The notes below the pieces were generated by a model, which was not told the DNA's origin, searched no databases, and saw only the letters and a list, made by a program, of their open reading frames with translations. A program made the position numbers and the translations under genes. DNA of 64,000 nt from Melampsora larici-populina 98AG31 (taxonomy: Eukaryota; Basidiomycota; Pucciniomycetes; Pucciniales; Melampsoraceae): assembly GCF_000204055.1 (NCBI RefSeq), contig NW_006768781.1, positions 701,940 to 765,939 on the forward strand. The letters are read 5' to 3'. Shown here piece by piece: positions 1 to 11,068 of this stretch. The number at the start of each line of letters is the position of its first letter. Positions within the stretch are counted from its first letter, which is position 1.

Positions 1-71
1 ATAATGTAAATTTGTTCATCAAAATGTTGACCAGTAGGACCGTCAGACAACTTGATGTTCACAATGCTTAC

Positions 72-216
72 CATCTACTTCCAAAGTTAAGTTGAGAGTG
101 GTTCCGGGAACGACAGGAGAGCCCGGTACAGGAGAGACAATTTTGACCTTTTGGCCAGTAGCAAGGGAAACCCAAGAAATGCTTGCAAGTAAGACTGAGA
201 AAGATAGAGATAACAT
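72..216 (-). CDS. First exon of a small secreted protein (partial)
   Basis: The methionine at 216 opens a typical signal peptide of about 20 residues: a hydrophobic core beginning MLSLSFSVLLASISW and a likely cleavage after LATG. The mature chain starts QKVKIVSPVPGSPVVPG, then TLNLTLEVDG. Further upstream methionines exist in frame (to 318) but would put a long hydrophobic AT-rich stretch before the signal peptide, so I prefer 216. A good donor (GTAAGC on the minus strand) follows at 71-66; without splicing the frame stops about eight codons later. The acceptor and the rest of the gene lie beyond the left edge. I do not recognise the family; a short secreted protein of this kind in a rust could be an effector or a cell-wall protein. 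That role is inference only. Confidence 0.5.
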
Positions 217-2248
217 ATTGAAGTGGAGTGTCCGAGGAGATAAATATGAGATAAATATGAGATAAATAAAGCTGATAAATTTATAGCGAATGGAAAAAAT
301 GAATGAATGTAAGAGCAATATTCTTATTGCTGTCAGTGAAAATGGATGAAGTCAGGCAGACAAGACGGAGGGAGGGAAGGGGCTGACAAACACCCCGTTT
401 TTATAGGTTTGTGCCTTGATGTGAGGCTATGGTGTGGCACGCAAAACCTTACAATCATCGACGGTAATGGAGCGGTGGAAAGAAGCCGCTTGAATAATTG
501 TACGTCACCTAATGTACATAGGAATTCTAATGTCTTCTGTCTTTGATACGATGCCGTACTTCCTCCGAAATTGTACATCCCGCAAGATCCCTAATTTGCA
601 CCAATGGTGTGCAAAAGACTTGCAATAAAACATACAGTAAAGGATCCTGCTAGATCCAACTTTATGTTGAATTCGAGTTATACACCTAGATATCAGATGC
701 GTGTAACATGAAGATGGAGAAAGGATGTGAAGATGTTGGTTGCTAAATTAAACATAACTATTCTGTATGGACATTTAAAGCCCGCCTTTGTGGTTCAGAG
801 AGGGTGGTCCAATCGCAAAATCGGGTGGCATTGGGCAGCGAACTACATATTGGACTGTTCAGTAGATGAACGGATGAGGTTTGGGGGTGCTTCCGGAGGC
901 CTACAAGGCGGGTCAACCAACACCCTTTAATACCCCAAGTGTGACCATTTTCTACAAAAATACAAAGCAATGGAAGGAAAAGGGAAAAATACGGGGACCT
1001 TATTCTACCTTATCCAGCCAAAGTGAGGCATTTGATGGTCTTCAAGACAAGGCAGGATAAGAAAAAGAACTTCAGAGGGAGAGGATCAAGCTGGATCAAG
1101 ACTTTGTCGACTCTCTCACTGTTTCAAGAGAGGCGGTCGTGGTGAGGTGAGAAGACTTGAGGACATATGTATGTACACAGCTATACATAATCCCTCTGGA
1201 AACCCCATAACATTTCAATGAGATGGAAAAGATTAGACAAGAGAAAGCCTGGGAGTCAGGTAAGAGAAAAATTAGATTCTTGATGACGAGATTACTCTGC
1301 CAATCAAGAGCCTTTATCGCCTCAGTCTCAGGAAAGAAGAGCAATTCTGCTTTGTGAGTGACTTGTTGACAAAGTGGATAGAGCCTTGATGTATAACTTG
1401 TTAACGCAGTGTATTAAAATTGAAATCATCTGCAGAGCCGACTAAAACCAAAATCTTCACTTTGCATGCATAATATATGCCCCTTGATATGGATGGTGCC
1501 GGTGTCATACTGTGCCATGCTGTGTCATACTTGTGACATCTGCAATGTACTTCCTGTGTTTCTTATGATTTGAGCTGGCTGCTGAAGTCGCGGTGTCAAA
1601 TAGCGGCGGCCGCGTGAAACTGTTTTTGGGGGCTGACAGTGATGTGATTCCAGCTACATATTTCTAGCTTTTTTCGGACGGGTCATCAGGCTCAATTGGA
1701 CATGGTAATATCTTCAGTGAGTGTTTTTGAGAATATCCTGCAAGGTGATATCCAGGGAATTTGTCATTATGCTAGAAGTGCGATAGCTACCACCGAATTC
1801 ATAAGGCTCTTTCTGTAACATAGGCACGTGGAAATTTCCTTGGAAATGATAGCAGGTATGAGTATATGTAGTTTATGCTAGCTTCCAATCAAGAGTTGAT
1901 CAAGCAAGCCTGATATGTGAGAGGAATTGAATTGGAATTTCACAAGGTATATCATTTGCTTGCGTACTTCAATCTTCTGATATGTAGTATGATAGATACA
2001 CGTGAGCATTGATGCCGGCTTGATCTACTACAGATGAGCTCATGAAATAATCCTCGTGTGTCAATGGCATCCTATGGCACGGAATGAGTACCATTCTAAA
2101 GTAGAAGGCTACCAGAGTACACAATGGGGTATAAAGATACAGCTCTGATACGTCTTGGTGATCCATGCCTGGAGAAGCAGCTAGATGGACCGAAGGCTAT
2201 ATCCAGAGTATAGCTTAGATCTAGTGAACAGCGCACCTTGAGATAGAA
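217..2248. other. Intergenic, no gene seen
   Basis: About 2 kb with only short, overlapping reading frames on both strands and no recognisable protein motif. It lies between the 5' end of the secreted-protein gene and the 3' end of alanine aminotransferase copy 1, and presumably holds the promoter of the former. No TIR or tandem repeat was noticed. Confidence 0.5.
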
Positions 2249-4297
2249 CTAGTCCTGGTATTCGGCAATAAATTCTTTGTGAAATTTCGTGAAGCGTCGA
2301 ACAAACTCGTCCGTGTGTTGTCCAAGGAAAGTGGTACGGAAATGGAAACTATGATCCGCTTGACGAAATCCTGAACCTGGGACAACCTGCAGTGATGTTT
2401 GTGATAAACAAAGTGTCGATTGATTTTGTTGAAAAAGGAAAACACTTTGAGTTTAGTACTGATGGTAAGAAAGACAAGTAAAAAGGACAAATGCACGAAC
2501 ACAAATACCGGCTTTTCCGAGGAGTTCTAAGCAGTAAAAGGTATCAGGACTCTTTCCAGCTTTCTTAGCCGCTTCTAAAGCTCTTTGAGGAAGTTCTACT
2601 TTTGGATAAAGGTACATCGCACCCTCAGCTTCGGTGGATGAGATGCCGGGAAGTCTTTTGAAGGATTCCACGAGTTTCTTGGCATTATCATTCATTTTTT
2701 GCTGGATTCTTGTCGTTTCCTGATACCACAAATCATAGCTGGACTCTCCTGGTCTAGGTGGGCGGACTAGTACGTCGACTCCGATTTGTCCCTGAACTGG
2801 TGCGTCATCTATAGCCACAAGCTTGGAGATCTGTTTCACCACATCTTTGGGGAAGTTGACAATCTCGAAGAATCCCCCTCTGCGACCACATTCGCCAATC
2901 TGACCCTTGGAGATTGAATGGAAGCTCACCAGCGGCACTCGAGTTCGAATATGTTCATCAGGATGGTTGAGGAGAGCACGTTTGAAGGAGATGAAATCTT
3001 TCAGGATAGGATTTGCTATATTTGACTGATAAACCTCATCAGCCATCAGGACGAGGTTGTGCGAAGCGCAAAAACTGATGATTTCATTCATAGCCTCAAG
3101 ACCGAGCACATTTCCCACTGGATTCCCGGGAGAGGTGACTATCATAGCTCTTGTACGTGTACCAGCAGCAGCAGAGTCCTGTATACTTTTTCCAAGAGAC
3201 TCTAGGCTAGGGTGCCACCCCTTTTCTTCTGAAAGTCGATATTCTACTTCCCGCGCTTTTTGAAGAGATAGAACGGCCGAGTATAGCGGATAGTGCGGTA
3301 CAGGGATCATAATTCCATCTTCTTTTGATGCAACGAGAAGCTGAATCATTAATTTTATACCAACGGCAGCACCCGCCGTAAGATATATGGATTCTGGGTC
3401 AGCCGGAACCCCGTCACGTTCTGATGCAACGTTCATTTCACACAATTAGTCCCATGCGAAGCTTCAATATCCCCAAGCACTAGATATACGTTGAAATTGA
3501 GGAAGAGACGACTTATTAACCTCCAAGAAACTCAGCGACATGTTCCCGGATAAGTGAAATCCCCTGGGGAGAACTGTATGCCCCAATGCTACCTCCGTTG
3601 GCCTTGACGAGCTCCGCACTGCGCTTGACAACGTCATCAGGGAATTTTACCAATGTGCTTAGTTGGGGATATTCTGCCAAAGCTGCTATCTAGAAAAAGG
3701 TTTCCAAATGTATCAATTCTTATGGTCCACAAACCTGAAGCAAAGTGCAGCGACTTACTTGACGAGCAAAAGTAATTGGCTCTTGGCCCATCTCTTGAGG
3801 GTTACCAAGGTTGTTCCTTAAAATATAAGTGAAACCAAATTCCTTCATTGGATCGGACGACTGCAGCAGCTCTGCACCGAGTCTATGGAGAGATCACTTA
3901 ATCAGAGATGTAGGAAGTGATCTCTACAGGAGAACAGACAAACTCTTCAGCCCTTTGGGGTATTTCGCCGTGGACAGCAAACTGCGCTTCAAGTACGCCT
4001 GGGTTGATGTTCTCGAGGGAAAGCGGAGCTTTGAAGGTCAAGTTGCGAGGATGATAGAAACAAAAGCTCTACGCCTGGTCAATTGTCTCGAACCCACGAC
4101 TGTCTGGGAGGGTGAAACTAACCCATTTTGCTCGGCTGTACGACAAAGCTGAGACAAAAAAGATGTGAAAGATGAAGAATGATAAGATTTTGATAGCTTA
4201 TGAGATATCATTGTTATAGACCCACTTTGGAAATGTCATCTGCGCTGTTTCTGCCAGCATACAAGAGACGATGAAGAGTTTTTTTAACCAAAGCCAT
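2249..4297 (-). CDS. Alanine aminotransferase, copy 1 (possible mitochondrial isoform)
   Basis: PLP-dependent fold-type I enzyme converting alanine plus 2-oxoglutarate to pyruvate plus glutamate. Exons read by hand: 4297-4226, 4068-3944, 3882-3759, 3689-3521, 3420-2501, 2386-2249, giving 515 residues, near the family length. Family motifs: ENINPGVLEAQ near the N-terminus, ITFARQ, SPGNPVGN (about residue 260), ADEVY (about 290), SFHSISKG with the Schiff-base lysine at about 335, GRRGGFFE, and FHFRTTFL near the end. The first 24 residues (MALVKKTLHRLLYAGRN...) are basic and lack acids until the end, like a mitochondrial presequence; exon 1 is the least certain part. The stretch before GQIGVDVLV reads AIDDAP, where copy 2 (29550-31385) has the usual LCPP motif. 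The last intron uses a GTTCGT donor. Confidence 0.85.
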
Positions 4298-4745
4298 CTT
4301 GCAACCGGCGTTTGGTTCTCTGGCGACATCACAAAATCTGAATACTATACGAAGTTAAGTAAACAAAAAATTGTCTGTGCAACACCAAGATACAATGACT
4401 GAAATTCAAAGGCTCCCAAGATCTCTATGGACAATTCTCAATGAAGAAACGGTGCCACTGTTATATGTTCCTTCTTCATGAGTGAAACCGATTCTCAATG
4501 ACTTGAAGTTGCAATTTACCCGGCGTTTCCCGAACGTGTCAGTCTCTCCACTTGAACCGGGCCATATAATTATTCTGCGATTGTTTTAAAGTTTGATCAA
4601 ACATCTGATAACGTGAATAGTGAATGTCGAAACGAGATGGTGTAACGATTCACCATGACCAGAGACTAATCAGGATCTCGCCACTAACTCACCTACCCAG
4701 ATCATTGACTGGTCTTTGGAATATAAGAATGTTCGGATATATGAA

Positions 4746-4972
4746 CAACTAAAATCTCAGCACACAGTTGGACTGCGTTGCGTCTGTTGGATGAAGCCTT
4801 CTGTACGCTTATCAGTGGCACGGTAGATAAGCCGCTGCGATATCTGCTGCTTTCGATACACAACCAAAATCTCATCACACAGTTGGACTGCGTTGCGTCT
4901 GTTGGACGGAGCCTTCTGTACGCTTATCAGTGGCACGGTACATAAGCCGCTGCGATATCTGCTGCTATCGAT
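4746..4972. repeat. 115-bp tandem duplication
   Basis: Two direct copies, spaced exactly 115 bp: aaaatctcag at 4751 and aaaatctcat at 4866, both followed by CACACAGTTGGACTGCGTTG, the TTCTGTACGCTTATCAGTGG block and GCCGCTGCGATATCTGCTGC. Only a few substitutions separate the copies, so the duplication is recent. No protein is read through it. It lies upstream of alanine aminotransferase copy 1 and could alter its promoter spacing (inference). Confidence 0.85.
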
Positions 4973-5315
4973 CTTCGTCGCTTTTGTTGGGGGCTAAGTT
5001 GGTGCGAAACAGGTGGCGCAGCAATCGTGTATGCACTTTTGCAGTAAAGCACGACGAGCTGGGACCTCCACAAGGTTCCTCGATGAGATCGCCGATGCTG
5101 AACAGAGGGACATTTGATCTAGATTCTATAGTAGTGAGATTTAACAGAACAGAGAGTGGCTATGTCAAACTCGCACGCGTCTAGTATAAGTTTGACTACT
5201 TCTTGCGCCGATGACTTCTTGTGTGTGACTAACAAACCACAAGCAGGACTGGACTAAAATATCATTCTTGAAAAGTACGTCACTGATGTGATGATGATCT
5301 ACGATGGTCGAGGCG

Positions 5316-6842
5316 TACGATGGACGAGAGAGGAGGGTGGAGGACAAACCTCAAAACCCGAAACACAAACCTGTATTGCCCTGTACAGATACTCGATTTT
5401 CGAGTAGGTCTGATCAAACCTCGCCAAAACGTCGTAGAAACGATCCAGATCACTCAACAAGTTTTGCAAAAACCCAACAAACATCCAGGAATCAAGTGCA
5501 AGTTTAATTGATTTGAGTTTATAATCGAAGACATCAAAAGCTTTGTCTTTTGACCAGATCAGGAGAGCAGGGCATGAAATTCACTACTTCAAATGCAATT
5601 AGTCTCTTGGGTTGGATTTCTGTTTCTGAGTCTGTTTCTGATCTTTGTTTCGACATCAATGTTGAATTTTCAATTGGGAATGGGTCTCATTTGTTTTGGA
5701 TACTGGTTGTATCTTGATCACACTAAACGGCCGCTGAGGTCAGGTTGAATTAACGCATAGTAATGTAACCTGACGGAAAATAAAAAACGCAACTAGACAT
5801 AGAAGTGAGAAGAAACTAAATACGAGTTCTAGCGGGCGGCTTGTGCGTTTTTCGCGCCACTTACAACAGTTATCTATTTACTTTTTTGGAAAAAATGACA
5901 ATGAATTGAGTCTTTAAATTATGGTCTAATATCTGTAAGAAAAAATGATCTTGTGTAGATTATTTGCGTATTATACATAATCTTAATTATAAAGGTAGTA
6001 AAAGAGAAATAAGTTGGGCGGGTGGGAGGTGAATAATTTTGTAGTAACAAATTCTCGATGTATGAAAAGAATTCTAGGATAATGAAGATTGGATGAATAA
6101 AAGATTATAATATCAGAATTTTAATTTTTTGATAAGGATTGGGAATTAGGGAATCTCGCCATCCTAAACATCCAACTCTTTTCGAGACGTCATCTATTCT
6201 TCATTACTAAGAGAATGATACTTTGCCATTCGTCTGAAAAGATTAGCTGAAGTGCTGTGATCCGGCTACTTCATTATCCGACACCTTTTCCCCGACCCAT
6301 TCCCATATGTCAATACACGCACCGACTTCTAGACTCAAACTTTGAGATTTTCCTATTTGGTATCATTGCACAAGAAGGAAACTGAACATCTATCAGATGT
6401 TAACTTAACAAAGTCCCTCTTGCGGCTGTTTGTCTGTTGAGTGAAATGTTTTGTTCACCAAGTCAGTCAGAATGTGAGTGCCTTTGATTTTGGAAAGGTG
6501 AGACAAAAATTGATTGAGATTTGTCTGTGATGTTTAAAGAGTGTATATTTCAAAGCAAATCTTTTTGTTTGATAAAAAGGTCAAAAGAAACCATAGTTAA
6601 ATCGTGAGTTTAATTCATTCTAGATGATTTAAAAACTTGCTTGTTATCATGATGTGATGATGAAACTGTATCTCAATTGGGAGCCGTCTGGAATCGTCTC
6701 TGGCTTCGTCTGGATTGTTTCTACGACGTTTTGGCGAGGTTTGATCAGAGCTACTTGAAAATTGAGTATCTGTACAGGGCAATACAGGTTTGTGTTTTGG
6801 GTTTTGAGGTTTGTCCTCCACCCTCCTCTCTCGTCCATCGTA
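5316..6842. mobile_element. AT-rich element with about 130-bp terminal inverted repeats
   Basis: The stretch 5316-5450 reappears in reverse complement at 6709-6842; the outer ends read TACGATGGACGAGAGAGGAG and its mirror. A TA dinucleotide at each outer end fits a TA target-site duplication (element 5318-6840). The 1.25-kb core is AT-rich and shows no credible coding sequence, so this is probably a non-autonomous DNA element. The reading frames in the arms look alike because the arms are copies of each other. Superfamily is not determined. Confidence 0.55.
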
Positions 6843-7422
6843 GAGGCGGGAGGTGGGAACAAGAAGGGTGATCCCCAAGTAGCCGCCACCTAATATAACA
6901 GAGTCCCTCTCGGACGCACGAGTATGTAGTTGAGAGAGGCGGACGAGAAAGGAACACCTAGGAACACTTTAAACATCAAATCTGGCTTTTGGGCCGGAAA
7001 ACTTTAGCTGAGGAGTTTTTCAATCCTCCATACCCGCATACCCTGCATACAAATGTCCTTTAGACCAAAGATAGAAGTTGTGCACCTGCTCAACTGCTGA
7101 TCCTTTCAATATTCTCCCTTGGCTTCAGGAACACACTGAAAATTGACTTGAAAAGTGGTTTTTGCAAACTTCACAATTGCATTACTCTGCAAGTGTTGCC
7201 AAATTTTCATGTATAAGGTACACCATGTAAGTTTTTGTGTAGCATGTCAATGTGCACACACAAAATGTGTTGGATAGAGCTTCCTGACAGCCTCTGAAGA
7301 GATCCACATGATCAGAACAAAGGATTTGGGTGAGTTCAAACACCGGATGATCCCTTTGATCTCAGTCTATCATCCCCTCTGGTCATCTCAATTCAGATTA
7401 ACAAAATTTGGTTGTTTCACGT
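6843..7422. other. Intergenic, no gene seen
   Basis: About 580 bp between the TIR element and the first LTR-like repeat. Only short reading frames are present, with no recognisable motif. Confidence 0.5.
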
Positions 7423-7835
7423 TGTAGAACTTATAACCAAACAAGGGTTATACAGAGCTTCAAGGGGATAATCTACCAAAGAGACTAGTAGAACATGCCT
7501 AAAGACTGCCCTCCTAAAACAAAACAATCAGAAAGGGGAACTCTGTTGAATGGAGTACCGATAACTATCAAAGGAGAAAAGAATCTTTATCTGACTTTCA
7601 AAGGAACAAAAGCACAAGTTTTAAATGAAACAGCACAGTACTTAATTGACTCTCAACTTATAGTGTTATTATAATCTGATAACTAAGAGAACAAAAGTGC
7701 AATATCCTTTTGATACTAATCCCAAAGATTTTATAAGTCACAAACACTACAAGACTAAAGTAAATTCCTCTTTGTAGCTATAATAGAGGGCATATTTAAG
7801 TGACCAGGTACTATTAAAATAGCTTTATGACAATG
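7423..7835. repeat. LTR-like repeat, copy A
   Basis: Begins GTTGTAGAACTTATAACC and ends near GTGACCAGGTACTATTAAAA...TGACA. The same roughly 410-bp unit occurs in direct orientation at 10438-10837, and a degraded part of it in reverse at about 10085-10390. The shared landmarks are ACAAGGGT(T/C)ATACAGAG, GGATAATCTACC-like text, AAAGACTGCCCTCCTAAAAC and GGGCATATT(T/C)AAGTGACC. TG...CA-like ends and length suggest LTRs, but no reverse transcriptase or integrase is seen between them. Confidence 0.5.
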
Positions 7836-10110
7836 CTGGGCTGATGGGCTGCACCGTGTTGCAAACCATTGCGCTGTGTTGCAGTTGGGCCACCAGTTTC
7901 TCTAAAACCCGGCAGCACAGGGAAGCTGAAATATCTATTGCATGCACCACATCACAGCGGAAAAATTGCTGTTGCAGAATCTGCAACGGCAACACAGCAG
8001 AGCAGGGTCAAAGTGTGTGACATTTGCTGTGTTGCTCACGTTGCAGACTTTTTAAAGTTGGATGAACTGACACAGTTTCAAAGGTATCAAAGGACTGAAA
8101 TGTGGGCTTGGGCTGGAAGGAAAAACCCAGCTAGACAGCACTGGGACCAGGCTTTGGAGACACAACGTGCTGGCAGCGCAATGCAGCGTGGCAGTAGGCA
8201 GTGCCTGAGCAACAATGCTTGCAACGGGTTTTGCAACACCTAATGTGGCAACACAGCAGACTCTTCAGACGCCAAGAATCCGCAGTGTGCAACACATCAA
8301 GGCTCAAATGCTGCGCAATGCCGTGCAGCGTTGTGGTGATCTATTTATGGTATCAATCAAGAAAATTAATCATCATTACTTTACCAAGTCATTAGGAAAC
8401 TTCAGTATAGCAGGAAATTTGAAATGCAGGTTTTCAAATCAATTGAAGCTCTTAGAGGATTATGTATACTTATTAGCTCATTATTATGTCATCTCATTTC
8501 AAATATATTCTCAAGATCAATATAGTTTACAGTCAACTCTCGATGTAAGCATATCGACCGTCGACAGATTTGCTGTGCTTACATCGAGCGATGCATAATC
8601 ACAAAGTAAGCATAATTCAAGTTTTGCCCTTTTTTGGCTTGAATTATGCGTTTATGGTGAGAATGGGCCCCCGGCGCGCAAATATAAGCCCCGCTTTGAG
8701 CGGGGCAGAGCCAGCCCGGCCCCGCCGAGTCAATATGGTACCGCCCTGCAATCGGACTTACCACACAAATAATCACCATAAAAGCATATTTTTCCTCTCC
8801 TGTGAGATTTATGCTTGTATACACAGAGAAAAACTTGCGATAAGAGCATATTTTCGCCAATCTTATGCTTTAATCATTATGCATCAAGCAATTTGATTTT
8901 GGCGGAGCACTCACGTATACCAAAAAAAATCGCGTGGAAACCCTTGCTTACATCGCGATATGCATACATGGGGCTTGCTTATATCGAGAGTTGACTGTAC
9001 TTACAAAGTTATTACAAAAAGACAGAAAAAGAAAAGATAAGAAGAATTTGAAAATATAGGTGTAAAAGTTGGAAAATGATTCTTAGGGTAGTAAACATAA
9101 AGTTATGGGTATTATGAGGTTAGAATATGAAAGAACAAAATTATATTATACTGTGACAATTTTAATCTTCAAGGTTGATAAGGGAAAACAGAAGTTATTA
9201 GCAGAAAGGTACTTTTTTGAAGATGGTAAACAAGGGTTATACGTATAGTTTACATATGTAATGGTGGTAGTGATGGAAATTAAGGTTGCCAAGAGGATTT
9301 TCCGGGATTTTGAAGGTTGTGGAAGATGATTTCATACTACATGAGCAAGAAAAAGAGAGTAGCAGCTGTGAAAAGTGAAGAAGATAGGTGAATTTTGTTG
9401 AAAATGAAGGTTTTCAGCTAATTACATATGTCAAATTACGTCAGATTAGGATGGTAAATAGCTCATTTAACGCAGAAGAGTGTATTACATAATGTACAAA
9501 CTTTAAATCATTAGTAACGGAGGTTTATGTAAAAAGTTATAAGGGAAATAAGAAATTGGTGTGAATTCCAAATTTACAGTCACAAGTCAACATGTAACAC
9601 TAAAAACCTTAACTTCACAACTCAATATCGTACTCATCACTCATCAGAAATAGGTCACATGGGTGTCATAAATGATCAGTATCATGGGGGCTACAGGATG
9701 CACTATAGTAGATCAAAATTGGACCACATCTGAAAAAATTGTAATCTCAAAAATTGGGTTTCAGCTAGTTTACAAGGAAAAAATCACCTGTATTCATCTT
9801 AAGAAGTGCTGTACATTGAATCATTGTGTCATTGATCACTTTTGGATGTGAAAATTACATAATACATTAGTAACAAGATCATTACATTGTGTCATTACAT
9901 GGTTTTTAGGGTTCTTTAGGCGGATTTGATTGGTTTTTGAGGCTGTTGACTATTGTAAAAGTTGTTACATGTGGATATAAGTACTCTTTGATGATTTTGG
10001 GATTGTTGTTCCCCTTTCTGCATCTTATACCTTTGTTGTAGTGTTATAAATCATCATTTATTTACTATATTTGTACTAAGATCACTTAAATTCGCCCCTT
10101 CAAAGCAAGG
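7836..10110 (-). repeat. AT-rich repeat family, copy 1 (inverted), split by a MITE
   Basis: Read on the minus strand, this stretch follows the same landmark order as 21033-25790 and 25800-27000: GTCAACAGCCTCAAAAACCAATC, GAGTTATTGAGTTGTGAAG-like text, CTCTTGGCA(A/C)CCTT, CCTATATTTT...TTTTGTAAT, and AAGAGCTTC(A/T)ATTGAT. It is therefore a dispersed long repeat, here inverted relative to the other two copies. No open frame of interest runs through it. Its left part (7850-8310) is dense in GCAACAC/GTGTTGC motifs. A pogo-type MITE sits at 8530-8997. Class unknown; it may be a degraded retroelement. Confidence 0.65.
8530..8997. mobile_element. Pogo/Fot1-type MITE, 468 bp
   Basis: Bounded by inverted ends CAGTCAACTCTCGATGTAAGC (left) and the mirror of CAGTCAACTCTCGATATAAGC (right), flanked on both sides by TA, the target site of the Tc1/mariner/pogo group. 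The first seven bases match the ends of the full pogo element at 22630-25488 and of the Tc1-type element ending at 21030. No transposase is encoded, so it would depend on one in trans. Short overlapping frames inside are not credible genes. Confidence 0.85.
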
Positions 10111-10437
10111 AGAAATTTATTTACGTGTGTTAAAGACTATAAGTCAAATTGGGAATAATCCTTAACAACAGTATTGATAGTAATAACATAGTGTGTGGAC
10201 TTTTTGCGCTTAAAACTGGGAATAATACTACACAACAGTATTGCTTTATTTCTCTGGTGCTTTATCTTTTTCTCTGTTATCACAAAGTGGTCAGCAAGTG
10301 CCCTTGTGCTGGTTTCTTTGAAGAAGGCAGTCTTTAGGCGACTTCTACTATATTAAACGTAGTAGATTATCCCTTCTTAGGTGTTTTAAAGCTCTTGTTG
10401 AGCTTTAAATACTACAGCATCCAGAATTATGTTGTGC

Positions 10438-10837
10438 AGTGTTGTAGAACTTATAACCCAACAAGGGTCATACAGAGTGTGAAGGGTACAATCTGCAAGT
10501 AATGACTATACAGAAAGAGTCTAAGGACTGCCCTCCTAAAACAAGACAATCATAAAGGAGAACTTCTGTTGAATTGAGTACTGATAAGGCACCAGAGAAA
10601 AATATCTTAAAGGTCTGGAGGGACATGGATTTGAACCCAAAAAGCACAATTTGATTTCTCTCAACACTGCTATAGTGTTATTCCAATTTGACAACTAAAA
10701 AAACAAAGCAATATCTTTTTGATATTATTTCCAATAAGTATTTTTGACTATAACACTAAAGTAAATTTCTCTGTATAACTGTAATAAAGGGCATATTCAA
10801 GTGACCAGGTACTGCTAAAATAAGTCTATAATGACAA
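10438..10837. repeat. LTR-like repeat, copy B
   Basis: Direct copy of the unit at 7423-7835 (start GTTGTAGAACTTATAACCC, end GTGACCAGGTACTGCTAAAA...ATGACA). It ends about 10 bp before the left TIR of the Tc1-type element. Between the two copies there is no recognisable retroelement protein, so this is either a gutted element or two independent solo LTRs. Confidence 0.5.
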
Positions 10838-11068
10838 AAAAAATGGTACATTCAATCCAAAAAAGCTTGGCCTGCCCAGTTTTTGTAAAATAATATTTTG
10901 GCCTGTATTGGCCAAAATATGCTTGTAATGAGCCTTCAATCGAGATGAGTGAGATCTCGATTGAATTTGGCCACTGGCCAGTTGACCGCTATTGAGCTAC
11001 ACTCAACCATCCTCATCGCCTAAAACATCATCAATCCTCCTTCCTTTAGATTCATCAGACACTACAGT

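Noticed and set aside
3829..4152. 107-codon plus-strand frame
   Set aside because: Antisense to exons 2 and 3 of alanine aminotransferase copy 1.
5304..5507. Short protein-like frame repeated on the opposite strand at 6615-6878
   Set aside because: The similarity is explained by the inverted-repeat arms of the element at 5316-6842; no start context, splice sites or domain.
8570..8896. Overlapping frames of about 100 codons on both strands
   Set aside because: They lie wholly inside a MITE with perfect inverted ends, have no motif and mirror each other because of internal repeats.
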